A stretch of DNA of 20,879 nt from a virus: the IMG/VR virus record IMGVR_UViG_3300036832_000737, positions 1 to 20,879 of that record, one strand, 5' to 3'. The first letter of the stretch is position 1, and every line of letters begins with the position of its first letter. The notes under the pieces are model-generated. The model saw only the letters and a program-made list of their open reading frames with translations, did not search any database and was not told the DNA's origin. This document shows positions 6,869 to 11,303 of this stretch, piece after piece. The position numbers and the translations under genes are program-made.

Positions 6869-7111
6869 TTATGTTCTCCTGCTCTCGACCTTGTGAGCCG
6901 ACCAGTCGCTGAAGACGCGGAACTGAGCGCCGGTGTCCAGGGTGACGACTGTGTTGTTGTCGCCCCTGTTGCGGTCCATCTTGACGATGACGCCGACTGA
7001 CTTGTAGTTGGCGGTGCCCAAGCGATAGTCGTCGGCGCGCATCCTGAAGTGGGTCGCGTGCCCGTCGTGATCGGGGCACCAGACGATGTAGTTAGTGATT
7101 TTCTTGGCCAT
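6869..7111 (-). CDS. Hypothetical protein, 80 residues
   Basis: Soluble, strand-rich protein: MAKKITNYIVWCPDHDGHATHFRM, DYRLGTANYKSVGVIVKMDRN, and TVVTLDTGAQFRVFSDWSA. No known family recognised. The ATG at 7111 has GAGGAAG at good spacing and follows the previous stop codon by two bases; a GTG two codons earlier is a weaker candidate. Confidence 0.72.
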   Translation of the reverse strand: MAKKITNYIVWCPDHDGHATHFRMRADDYRLGTANYKSVGVIVKMDRNRGDNNTVVTLDTGAQFRVFSDWSAHKVESRRT

Positions 7112-7113
7112 GG

Positions 7114-7266
7114 TCACTTCCTCAGCTGGCGGGCGACGTTATTGAGCAGGGCGGCGTGAGGGTGGCCTTCGCGGCCGTCGTCTTCGATTTCCATCGCCTT
7201 CTCATTGAGAAGTTCGATCAGGGTTTCGAGGTCGGCGTCGGTGAGGGTGATGGTCTTGGTGGTCAT
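7114..7266 (-). CDS. Small hypothetical protein, 50 residues
   Basis: A small acidic/amphipathic protein, MTTKTITLTDADLETLIELLNEK followed by MEIEDDGREGHPHAALLNNVARQLRK: essentially two helices. The beginning resembles the LTDEEL..LI..L pattern of many small phage helical proteins. It is the first gene after the promoter at 7293-7321, with GGAGA about 9 bases before its ATG. Function unknown. Confidence 0.75.
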   Translation of the reverse strand: MTTKTITLTDADLETLIELLNEKAMEIEDDGREGHPHAALLNNVARQLRK

Positions 7267-7292
7267 TTGAGGTCTCCGTTGTTGTCGCTCAA

Positions 7293-7321
7293 TATCTAAA
7301 GATGTGGATGGCGAAAGTCAA
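7293..7321 (-). promoter_or_regulatory. Leftward promoter P3 (unit from 7266)
   Basis: Minus strand: GACATCATTGACT (-35 TTGACT), 17 bases ending CACATCTT, -10 TAGATA, then TTGAGCGACAAC and GGAGA. An A-rich tract precedes it (UP-element-like). Confidence 0.75.
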
Positions 7322-7350
7322 TGATGTCTCGACTGGTTTTTCATTTTTTC

Positions 7351-7575
7351 TTATGCTGTGAACCTCACAATGACATCGGATAGGCTCTCGCCTCGCTTGC
7401 GCATGGCGTTGAACGCCGTCATGGCTTCCTTGGGCAACCAGATAGGGACCATGCCGGCCGGTGGGACACCGAACAAGCTGGAGCCGCTTTGCCTCTGCTG
7501 CTCGGCGTCAGCCGCGCCCGGGACGCTCGAGGCGATGGCCTCGAACGCCCCTTGGGTGATGAGGACTCGGAGCAT
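7351..7575 (-). CDS. Hypothetical protein, 74 residues
   Basis: A soluble protein: MLRVLITQGAFEAIASSVPGAADAEQ, then PPAGMVPIWLPKEAMTAFNAMRKRGESLSDVIVRF. The second half (a short strand, then WLPKEAMTAFNAMRKRGES-LSDVI) looks like a ribbon-helix-helix-type fold (strand, helix, G-E-S, S-x-x-I), so an Arc/MetJ-like DNA-binding role is worth testing; that is inference. Its ATG lies 4 bases after the TGA of the previous gene. Confidence 0.7.
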   Translation of the reverse strand: MLRVLITQGAFEAIASSVPGAADAEQQRQSGSSLFGVPPAGMVPIWLPKEAMTAFNAMRKRGESLSDVIVRFTA

Positions 7576-7579
7576 CGGC

Positions 7580-7879
7580 TCAGTCCAGGTAGGCGATGTA
7601 GAGGCGTCGGCCCACAACCTTCCAGGCGTGGGGGGCGTAGTCGGTGTCGAGGGTGAACGGCCCGGTCGCCGGGTCGTTGAGGATGCGCACGACTCGAGCG
7701 ACCTGGGCGTCGTTGACCTCATCGGGGGTGACCACGTAGCCGCGTCGCCCGGACTGGAGATCGACAGCGTGGCTGGCGTAGCGGTGTTTGCCCGCGCAGC
7801 CGCAGCAGCATTTACCGTCCTTGCCCGAGTAAACGTGGCCGACGGCGGAAGCTTTGATGGTCTTGACAGTGTAGTTCAT
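7580..7879 (-). CDS. Conserved small phage protein with Cys cluster
   Basis: A 99-residue protein: MNYTVKTIKASAVGHVYSGKDG, then KCCCGCAGKHRYAS, then RGYVVTPDEVNDAQVARVVRIL, then a beta ending WKVVGRRLYIAYLD. The CCCGCAGKHxYAS motif recurs in small phage proteins I remember as conserved but uncharacterised; the four close cysteines plus His suggest metal binding. GGAGAA sits about 8 bases before the ATG, behind the promoter at 7906-7934. Confidence 0.8.
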   Translation of the reverse strand: MNYTVKTIKASAVGHVYSGKDGKCCCGCAGKHRYASHAVDLQSGRRGYVVTPDEVNDAQVARVVRILNDPATGPFTLDTDYAPHAWKVVGRRLYIAYLD

Positions 7880-7905
7880 TTGAGTTCTCCGTTGTTGATG
7901 CTCAA

Positions 7906-7934
7906 AATATAAGATGATGCCAGTGAAACGTCAA
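7906..7934 (-). promoter_or_regulatory. Leftward promoter P4 (unit from 7879)
   Basis: Minus strand: CCATCATTGACG (-35 TTGACG), 17 bases, -10 TATATT, then a leader with GGAGAA. It begins directly after the terminator at 7948-7967, so one unit stops and the next starts within 60 bases. Confidence 0.78.
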
Positions 7935-7947
7935 TGATGGTTTCAAA

Positions 7948-7967
7948 GAAAAAGGGGCCGAAGCCCC
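7948..7967 (-). terminator. Intrinsic terminator with C(UUCG)G tetraloop, leftward
   Basis: On the minus strand GGGGC-TTCG-GCCCC (arms 7963-7967 and 7954-7958) is closed by the very stable C(UUCG)G tetraloop, preceded by AAAAACT and followed by TTTTT. It ends the 7978-8241 gene 10 bases after its stop codon. Confidence 0.9.
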
Positions 7968-7977
7968 AGTTTTTATT

Positions 7978-8241
7978 TCAGAACGGGAAGTCGTAAGTCA
8001 GGTCCCGCCACTCGGCGTAACCCGTGTAGTCGCCGTCGACCCCATCACCCTCATCCTCGCCGTCGTAGCTCTCAGGATGGGGGACTGGGGGACCCACATA
8101 AAACGGGTTGGGGTACCAAGTGTCGCGATCGGAAGCGATCCAGGCCAGGTCGGGACGGGCAGCGCCCATCTCGTAAGCGCCAGCGCGGTCCCATTCCGCG
8201 TCAGTGGAATATGTAAAACCTTCGTCGTCGGGGTGAACCAT
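7978..8241 (-). CDS. Acidic hypothetical protein, 87 residues
   Basis: A very acidic protein rich in Asp, Glu, Tyr and Pro, with AEWDRAGAYEMGAARPDLAWI, then a YPNPFYVGPPVPHPESYDG segment, then DEGDGVDGDYTGYAEWRDL. No family recognised. The start at 8241 (MVHPDDEGF) has GGAGA 8 bases upstream and lies just below the promoter at 8273-8301; a longer frame reaching 8364 would run through that promoter and is rejected. A terminator follows the stop codon, so this is a one-gene unit. Such small acidic proteins can be DNA mimics, but nothing here shows it. Confidence 0.75.
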   Translation of the reverse strand: MVHPDDEGFTYSTDAEWDRAGAYEMGAARPDLAWIASDRDTWYPNPFYVGPPVPHPESYDGEDEGDGVDGDYTGYAEWRDLTYDFPF

Positions 8242-8272
8242 TTTTAAGTCTCCATCTGTTGTCGTCGATGAA

Positions 8273-8301
8273 GATATAGAGATGTCACTGGTCTTTGTCA
8301 A
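8273..8301 (-). promoter_or_regulatory. Leftward promoter P5 (8241 gene)
   Basis: Minus strand: GACATCATTGACA (-35 TTGACA), 17 bases ending GTGACATCTC, -10 TATATC. It matches the promoters at 9729 and 10589 nearly base for base, with an A-rich stretch upstream. Confidence 0.82.
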
Positions 8302-8320
8302 TGATGTCTTGTGGTTTTTC

Positions 8321-8494
8321 TCACTTTTCTTTTGTGACTTGCGCCGCGTGTATTTTACGCTCAACTTCTTTGACCGAGTCCAGGATTAGGGCATTGAAGA
8401 TGTAGGAGGCATCCTCGAGGCGACCCGAGATGAGGGCGGCAACCAACTGGGCCGCCCCGTCGCGCAGGTCCTCAGCGGCTTCGCGCAAGGTCAT
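8321..8494 (-). CDS. Small helical hypothetical protein, 57 residues
   Basis: A short ORF reading MTLREAAEDLRDGAAQLVAALI, then SGRLEDASYIFNALILDSVKEVERKIHAAQVTKEK. It is almost wholly amphipathic helix, in three segments. Its ATG overlaps the TGA of the preceding gene (ATGA), which together with the sensible composition supports it as real. No function known. It ends 20 bases before the -35 of the promoter at 8273-8301. Confidence 0.65.
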   Translation of the reverse strand: MTLREAAEDLRDGAAQLVAALISGRLEDASYIFNALILDSVKEVERKIHAAQVTKEK

Positions 8495-8703
8495 TCGAAG
8501 TCCTCGGCTTCTGGCTCATAGTCATCCTCGGCTATGACGACGGTCTTGTCCTCATAGATGAGCACCTGGAGGTGGTCGCTGATGGCGTCGATCGCCGGGT
8601 CTTCTTTGCTCCGGGTCATGTAGGTGTCGGCGGCAGCGTCGATGCTTTTCGCCTCGATGCTTTCGCTGATGACGCCGACGGCCGTGTAAACGTTGAACTT
8701 CAT
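8491..8703 (-). CDS. Small acidic hypothetical protein, 70 residues
   Basis: A soluble protein with MKFNVYTAVGVISESIEAKSIDAAADTY, then AISDHLQVLIYEDKTVVIAEDD and an acidic tail. The strand-helix-strand-strand character suggests a compact alpha/beta fold; family not recognised. GGGAGAAA lies 8 bases before the ATG. Structured element R1 (8719-8772) ends just upstream of this ribosome binding site, so translation of this gene is a candidate target of that element. It overlaps the next gene by 4 bases. Confidence 0.75.
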   Translation of the reverse strand: MKFNVYTAVGVISESIEAKSIDAAADTYMTRSKEDPAIDAISDHLQVLIYEDKTVVIAEDDYEPEAEDFE

Positions 8704-8718
8704 TCTATTTCTCCCATA

Positions 8719-8772
8719 TCGGCTTGATCGCCGGTCACGCCCAACCGTGAGGATGGGCGTGGGCTTCGATCA
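8719..8772 (-). repeat. Structured intergenic element R1
   Basis: Minus-strand order: TGATCG, AAGCC, arm CACGCCCA, loop of 10, arm TGGGCGTG, ACCGG, CGATCA, then AGCCGA. The outer 6-bp and inner 8-bp stems pair perfectly. The first three bases are the TGA stop of the 8770-8928 gene; the ATG of the 8491-8703 gene follows the CGATCA arm by 21 bases. One of four copies. Confidence 0.85.
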
Positions 8773-8928
8773 GGCGAGTTCGGCTTTTGCCGTCGCCTTC
8801 AGGCGCTCGTGGGCCGCTAATCGCTTCTTGTACCGTCGATGAGCAGCAGCGACTTTAGCCTTGCTGCTCAATACCTCATTGGCACGCTTGCCCCACTTCT
8901 TCACGTTCGCCTTGTGGTCATTCGCCAT
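8770..8928 (-). CDS. Small basic hypothetical protein, 52 residues
   Basis: A Lys/Ala/Arg-rich protein, MANDHKANVKKWGKRANEVLSS then KAKVAAAHRRYKKRLAAHERLK, probably one or two helices with strong positive charge; nucleic-acid binding is plausible but unproven. GGAAAAGG lies ahead of the ATG. Element R2 ends 27 bases before its start and element R1 begins exactly at its stop codon, so it is flanked on both sides by the repeated structure. No family recognised. Confidence 0.68.
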   Translation of the reverse strand: MANDHKANVKKWGKRANEVLSSKAKVAAAHRRYKKRLAAHERLKATAKAELA

Positions 8929-8949
8929 TTACACTTTTCCTTTTCCAGT

Positions 8950-9002
8950 TCGGCATGATCGCCGATCATATCCAACGGGGTGATGGATATGGGCTTCGAT
9001 CA
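8950..9002 (-). repeat. Structured intergenic element R2
   Basis: Minus-strand order: TGATCG, AAGCC, arm CATATCCA, loop of 9, arm TGGATATG, ATCGG, CGATCA, then TGCCGA. The inner stem differs from R1 at three base pairs, each change compensated. The TGA is the stop of the 28-residue ORF at 9000-9086; the downstream gene is 8770-8928. Confidence 0.85.
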
Positions 9003-9086
9003 CAGCATTGCAATCAAGTGTCCAATCAGGTACAAGAGATTTATGACTGCGCCGATAGCGTGGATTAAATTCAAGATGTCGGTCAC
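9000..9086 (-). CDS. 28-residue hydrophobic membrane peptide, GTG start
   Basis: A very short ORF, starting GTG and reading TDILNLIHAIGAVINLLYLI then GHLIAML. Almost the whole peptide is one hydrophobic helix of membrane-spanning length. The case for it is a near-ideal ribosome binding site (AAAGGAGAT, 5 bases before the GTG), its place just 12 bases after the previous stop, and a TGA that coincides with the start of element R2 as in the other three copies. Function unknown; single-helix phage peptides can be holin-like, inhibitory or accessory. Confidence 0.62.
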   Translation of the reverse strand: MTDILNLIHAIGAVINLLYLIGHLIAML

Positions 9087-9098
9087 GTTGATCTCCTT

Positions 9099-9263
9099 TC
9101 AGAAGAACATCCTATCGCCGAAGACCAGCGAGCCGCCGAGGGCGCCGAAGAAGACACCAACGCTAATCGCCATAGTGACCCCGATGACAATGCCCATGAA
9201 TGTGCCAATTGCATATTCCATGGGCGAGGGCGGGATCATGTCCCGTCGTTCACGCCTGCCCAT
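9099..9263 (-). CDS. Small membrane protein, 54 residues
   Basis: MGRRERRDMIPPSPMEYAIG, then TFMGIVIGVTMAISVGVFFGALGG, then SLVFGDRMFF. A basic N-terminus precedes a Gly-rich hydrophobic segment (about residues 18-48) that could span the membrane once or twice. AAGGAGAT lies 6-7 bases before the ATG, and the ATG shares a base with the previous stop (TGATG). Together with its neighbours at 9000, 9263 and 9778 it forms a cluster of tiny hydrophobic proteins. Function unknown. Confidence 0.68.
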   Translation of the reverse strand: MGRRERRDMIPPSPMEYAIGTFMGIVIGVTMAISVGVFFGALGGSLVFGDRMFF

Positions 9264-9427
9264 CAGAGATCTCCTTCCTGCAATGGCGGAATATCAATTG
9301 CAGCCATTGAGATTAATGGCGGGTCGGAGACGTGTGTGGGCGCGAGCGCCTGGTTGATGCCGAACGCGGCCAGAGCCAGGAATATTTTTGCCCAGTCGGG
9401 CAAAGGGGTGTGAGGGTGGCTGTGCAT
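9263..9427 (-). CDS. Small protein with one hydrophobic segment, 54 residues
   Basis: MHSHPHTPLPDWAKIFLALAAF is followed by GINQALAPTHVSDPP and an acidic end LQEGDL. His-rich start, one hydrophobic stretch (about residues 13-29) that may be a weak membrane anchor. The start at 9427 has GGAGAAAG about 4 bases ahead; an in-frame ATG upstream lies inside the tail of element R3 and is not used. It follows R3 and is coupled to the next gene by TGATG. No family recognised. Confidence 0.66.
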   Translation of the reverse strand: MHSHPHTPLPDWAKIFLALAAFGINQALAPTHVSDPPLISMAAIDIPPLQEGDL

Positions 9428-9441
9428 TTCTTTCTCCATTG

Positions 9442-9491
9442 TCAGCATGATTGCCGGTCATGCCCCCCGCGAGGGGCATGGGCTGCAATCA
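9442..9491 (-). repeat. Structured intergenic element R3
   Basis: Minus-strand order: TGATTG, CAGCC, arm CATGCCCC, loop of 6, arm GGGGCATG, ACCGG, CAATCA, then TGCTGA. The outer stem shows a compensated change (TGATTG/CAATCA against TGATCG/CGATCA). The TGA is the stop of the 9489-9701 gene; the ATG of the 9263-9427 gene follows the CAATCA arm by 20 bases. Confidence 0.85.
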
Positions 9492-9701
9492 ACTGACGGT
9501 CATGAAACCTTTGTTGGCGAAGAAGGTGACGTTGCCGCCGAGGAACTCTCGGTTGAGGCCGAGCGGGAAGATCGCCGTCCAGCGCCCGGCTCGGTTGCGA
9601 ACGATCACGTACTTGGTCTTCTCGCGAAGCATCGGGCCGAGCGCCTTGAGGAGGTTTGCTTCGGTGGCGTAGCTTTTGGCAGTGTCGATGTTGAGGTCCA
9701 T
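9489..9701 (-). CDS. Hypothetical protein, 70 residues
   Basis: MDLNIDTAKSYATEANLLKAL, then GPMLREKTKYVIVRNRAGRW, then TAIFPLGLNREFLGGNVTFFA and a short tail. A helix followed by beta strands with the VRNRAGRWTAIFPL pattern, which I associate with small uncharacterised phage proteins. GGAGAA sits about 8 bases before the ATG at 9701; a longer frame upstream starts at the promoter and is not credible. It is the first gene after the promoter at 9729-9757, and its stop codon starts element R3. Confidence 0.75.
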   Translation of the reverse strand: MDLNIDTAKSYATEANLLKALGPMLREKTKYVIVRNRAGRWTAIFPLGLNREFLGGNVTFFANKGFMTVS

Positions 9702-9728
9702 TTGAAGTTCTCCGTTGTCGATGGTCAT

Positions 9729-9757
9729 GATATAAAGATGTCACCCGAGTTCGTCAA
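9729..9757 (-). promoter_or_regulatory. Leftward promoter P6 (unit from 9701)
   Basis: Minus strand: GACATCATTGACG (-35 TTGACG), 17 bases ending GTGACATCTT, -10 TATATC, then a short leader with GGAGAA before the ATG. It starts 20 bases past the stop of the 9778-10029 gene, with no terminator between. Confidence 0.82.
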
Positions 9758-9777
9758 TGATGTCTCGAGGAAATCTT

Positions 9778-10029
9778 TCAGAAATACCCCACCAGGTGAA
9801 GGAGGGTGAGGGCGATGACACCGAAGATGGTGACTCGGACAATGATCCCGGTGTCTTCTTGCTTGCGGTTCCGAGCCTCGGTGACAACCGCTGCTGCAGG
9901 GTTGATGGCTCGGAGCAGGTCGCGTTGCTGGCGAGCTTGCTCGGCAGCGAGGCGGCGGGTGGCGCGGTTGCGACTCTTGACTGCTGCAAGCACCAAGACG
10001 ACTACAACAATGACAGGTATGATGAGCAT
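9778..10029 (-). CDS. Two-helix membrane protein, 83 residues
   Basis: An N-terminal hydrophobic helix (LIIPVIVVVVLVLAA, residues 2-16), a charged Arg/Gln-rich helical middle (about 18-58, RNRATRRLAAEQARQQRDLL) and a second hydrophobic helix (GIIVRVTIFGVIALTLLHLV, 61-80). It probably sits in the inner membrane as a hairpin with the charged loop in the cytoplasm. The size and topology allow a holin-like role, but no lysis gene is visible nearby, so I leave it unassigned. GGAGAAAAG lies about 5 bases before the ATG, just after element R4. Confidence 0.72.
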   Translation of the reverse strand: MLIIPVIVVVVLVLAAVKSRNRATRRLAAEQARQQRDLLRAINPAAAVVTEARNRKQEDTGIIVRVTIFGVIALTLLHLVGYF

Positions 10030-10049
10030 TTCTTTTCTCCGGGGTTGTC

Positions 10050-10106
10050 GGCTTTTGGTCGCCGTTCCTGCTCCACGCGGCGGGCGAGGAGCAGGGGCTG
10101 CGATCA
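10050..10106 (-). repeat. Structured intergenic element R4
   Basis: Minus-strand order: TGATCG, CAGCC, arm CCTGCTCC, loop of 13, arm GGAGCAGG, AACGG, CGACCA, then AAGCCGA. The inner stem pairs perfectly; the outer stem has one A-C mismatch. The TGA is the stop of the 10104-10538 gene; the ATG of the 9778-10029 gene follows the outer arm by 26 bases. Confidence 0.82.
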
Positions 10107-10538
10107 GTCCTCCTTTTTGTCGAGGGCCTTGATGTCGGCCATCGAATAGGGAGCCTCGAAGCCAGCGCGGCGGAGCTTGGCCCGCATCACCTTGGGGTTG
10201 AGGCCGTGCTTGGCGAAGTATTCGCCGACTTCCGGATCCGACTGGTTCTTGCGAACCGCCTTTTCCTTCTTGGCCTTGGGCGCCTTCGCCTTCACGACCC
10301 TGGCCGGCTTGGTCGGCTTGTCAGCGACCGTGTCATCGGCCTTGACCTTGGTGTGGTCAAGGACGGTGTCGCGGTCAGCGACGACGGGGGTCTTGGGCAG
10401 CGCCTTGATCTTGGCGATGAGGGCGTCCTTGGAGGCCTTCCAGACGGTGATCTGGGCGACTGTGGGGTGGCTCTTGACTACGAGGGCGTTGAAGTGCTTG
10501 ACCAAATCCTTGGTCGAAAGGGTGTTGAGGTTGTCCAT
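10104..10538 (-). CDS. Lys-rich hypothetical protein, 144 residues
   Basis: Three parts: an N-terminal helical region (MDNLNTLSTKDLVKHFNALV ... VWKASKDALIAKIKAL, about 1-47), a Lys/Ala/Pro-rich linker (about 60-95) like a histone tail, and a C-terminal helical unit EYFAKHGLNPKVMRAKLRRAG then FEAPYSMADIKAL (about 105-140), which looks like a small DNA-binding helix-turn-helix. A DNA-binding or nucleoid-like role is likely but inferred. It is the first leftward gene, with GGAG about 9 bases before the ATG, driven by the promoter at 10589-10617. Its stop codon begins element R4. Confidence 0.78.
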   Translation of the reverse strand: MDNLNTLSTKDLVKHFNALVVKSHPTVAQITVWKASKDALIAKIKALPKTPVVADRDTVLDHTKVKADDTVADKPTKPARVVKAKAPKAKKEKAVRKNQSDPEVGEYFAKHGLNPKVMRAKLRRAGFEAPYSMADIKALDKKED

Positions 10539-10588
10539 TTGTTTAACTCCAGGTTGGTGATGTCGGTCAGTCCGTCATCCATGCCCAT

Positions 10589-10617
10589 GATATAAAGACG
10601 TCACTGGGTCGTGTCAA
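10589..10617 (-). promoter_or_regulatory. Leftward promoter P7 (first leftward gene)
   Basis: Minus strand: GACATCATTGACA (-35 TTGACA), 17 bases ending GTGACGTCTT, -10 TATATC, with an A/T-rich tract upstream. The leader to the ATG is about 45 bases, longer than for most other family members. It faces away from the late operon. Confidence 0.82.
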
Positions 10618-10678
10618 TGATGTCTGGGAAGAATTTCTAAAAAATCTTTTGGGGGCCCAAAAAACCTCGACCAGTTGA

Positions 10679-10709
10679 TGGCACCACTGCCATGTGGCAT
10701 GGTGTGGCA
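10679..10709. promoter_or_regulatory. Hairpin/dyad with TGGCA half-sites before the rightward operon
   Basis: CACCA-c-TGCCA-TG-TGGCA-TGGTG (10682-10704) is a near-perfect inverted repeat with one extra C. TGGCA also occurs at 10679-10683 and 10705-10709, the latter 10 bases from the one at 10695. It ends 17 bases before the ATG of the NusG-like gene, so it could be an operator or a leader hairpin. I found no convincing -35/-10 pair for the rightward operon near it. Confidence 0.45.
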
Positions 10710-10726
10710 GTAGGCGGGAGGTAGAA

Positions 10727-11221
10727 ATGTGGGTAGTAGTGCGAGCGAAGCCAGGGCAGATCCAAATGGCTCTGCGTCACCTGGAGCGGCAGGACTTTGA
10801 GTATTATGCGCCCAAGCTCAGGGTCACTCTGGTCCGACGCCACAAGGTCGTGGAGGTCGAGCGGTTCCTGTTTATGAACTATGTGTTTGTGGAGGTCGAC
10901 AGCCGGTGGATGGCCCTGCGCAATACTTATGGGATCGGCTCGGTGCTGATGTTTGGGGACGGACCCGAGGAGGTAGACCCCCGGGTTATCAGGAACTTGC
11001 GCGAGCTGGAGGGGCCGGATGGGTTCTTCAGGTCTAGCGAGTCGCCGGGGAGATTCCAGCCGGGTCAGACACTAAAAGTGATCGGGGGGTTGCTGGAAGG
11101 CCAGTTTTGTGAGTTTATACAGTTCCTCGGCGCTAACCGCGCTCGAGTTATGATGTTTCGGTCTCGACTTGTTGTGATGTCTTTGACAAACTTAGCCGCC
11201 ATCGCTGCCAGGGGCGGGTAA
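10727..11221 (+). CDS. NusG/RfaH-like transcription antitermination protein
   Basis: A 164-residue protein expected to bind RNA polymerase and promote processive transcription. The NGN domain spans about residues 1-105: MWVVVRAKPGQIQMALRHLE, YYAPKLRVTLVRRHKVVEVER, FLFMNYVFVEVD and a GIGSVLMFGDGP loop. The C-terminal part (about 120-150) has the KOW pattern F-Q-P-G-Q-x-L-K-V-I-G-G-L-L-E-G-Q. GGGAGGT lies 4 bases before the ATG at 10727; an in-frame ATG at 10694 lies inside the upstream hairpin and lacks a ribosome binding site. As first gene of the virion operon it fits a role in reading through the long late transcript (inference). Confidence 0.86.
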   Translation: MWVVVRAKPGQIQMALRHLERQDFEYYAPKLRVTLVRRHKVVEVERFLFMNYVFVEVDSRWMALRNTYGIGSVLMFGDGPEEVDPRVIRNLRELEGPDGFFRSSESPGRFQPGQTLKVIGGLLEGQFCEFIQFLGANRARVMMFRSRLVVMSLTNLAAIAARGG

Positions 11222-11303
11222 GGAAGAAGGCCCGGTTCTCGGCCTTGACAACTAATGGGCTGGTGGCACATGTGGGGCACCCGTCTACGGTAGTTAGCCC
11301 CCG

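Noticed and set aside
9778-10029. Holin
   Set aside because: Two membrane helices and small size are compatible, but there is no endolysin or spanin nearby and the 45-residue charged loop is not diagnostic.
8719-10106. CRISPR-like array from the four repeated elements
   Set aside because: Copies are 200-550 bases apart with genes between them, vary in the stem, and lack uniform spacers.
10647-10662. Terminator-like TTTTGG/CCAAAA hairpin in the divergent region
   Set aside because: Only two G-C pairs in the stem and no gene ending into it on either strand; probably chance in an A/T-rich upstream tract.
10675-10703. Possible plus-strand promoter TTGATG for the rightward operon
   Set aside because: The -10 position reads CATGGT, a poor match, so I could not place the late promoter.
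11245-11275. Possible plus-strand promoter starting TTGACA before the terminase small subunit
   Set aside because: No acceptable -10 box lies 16-18 bases downstream (only ACATGT or CATGTG).
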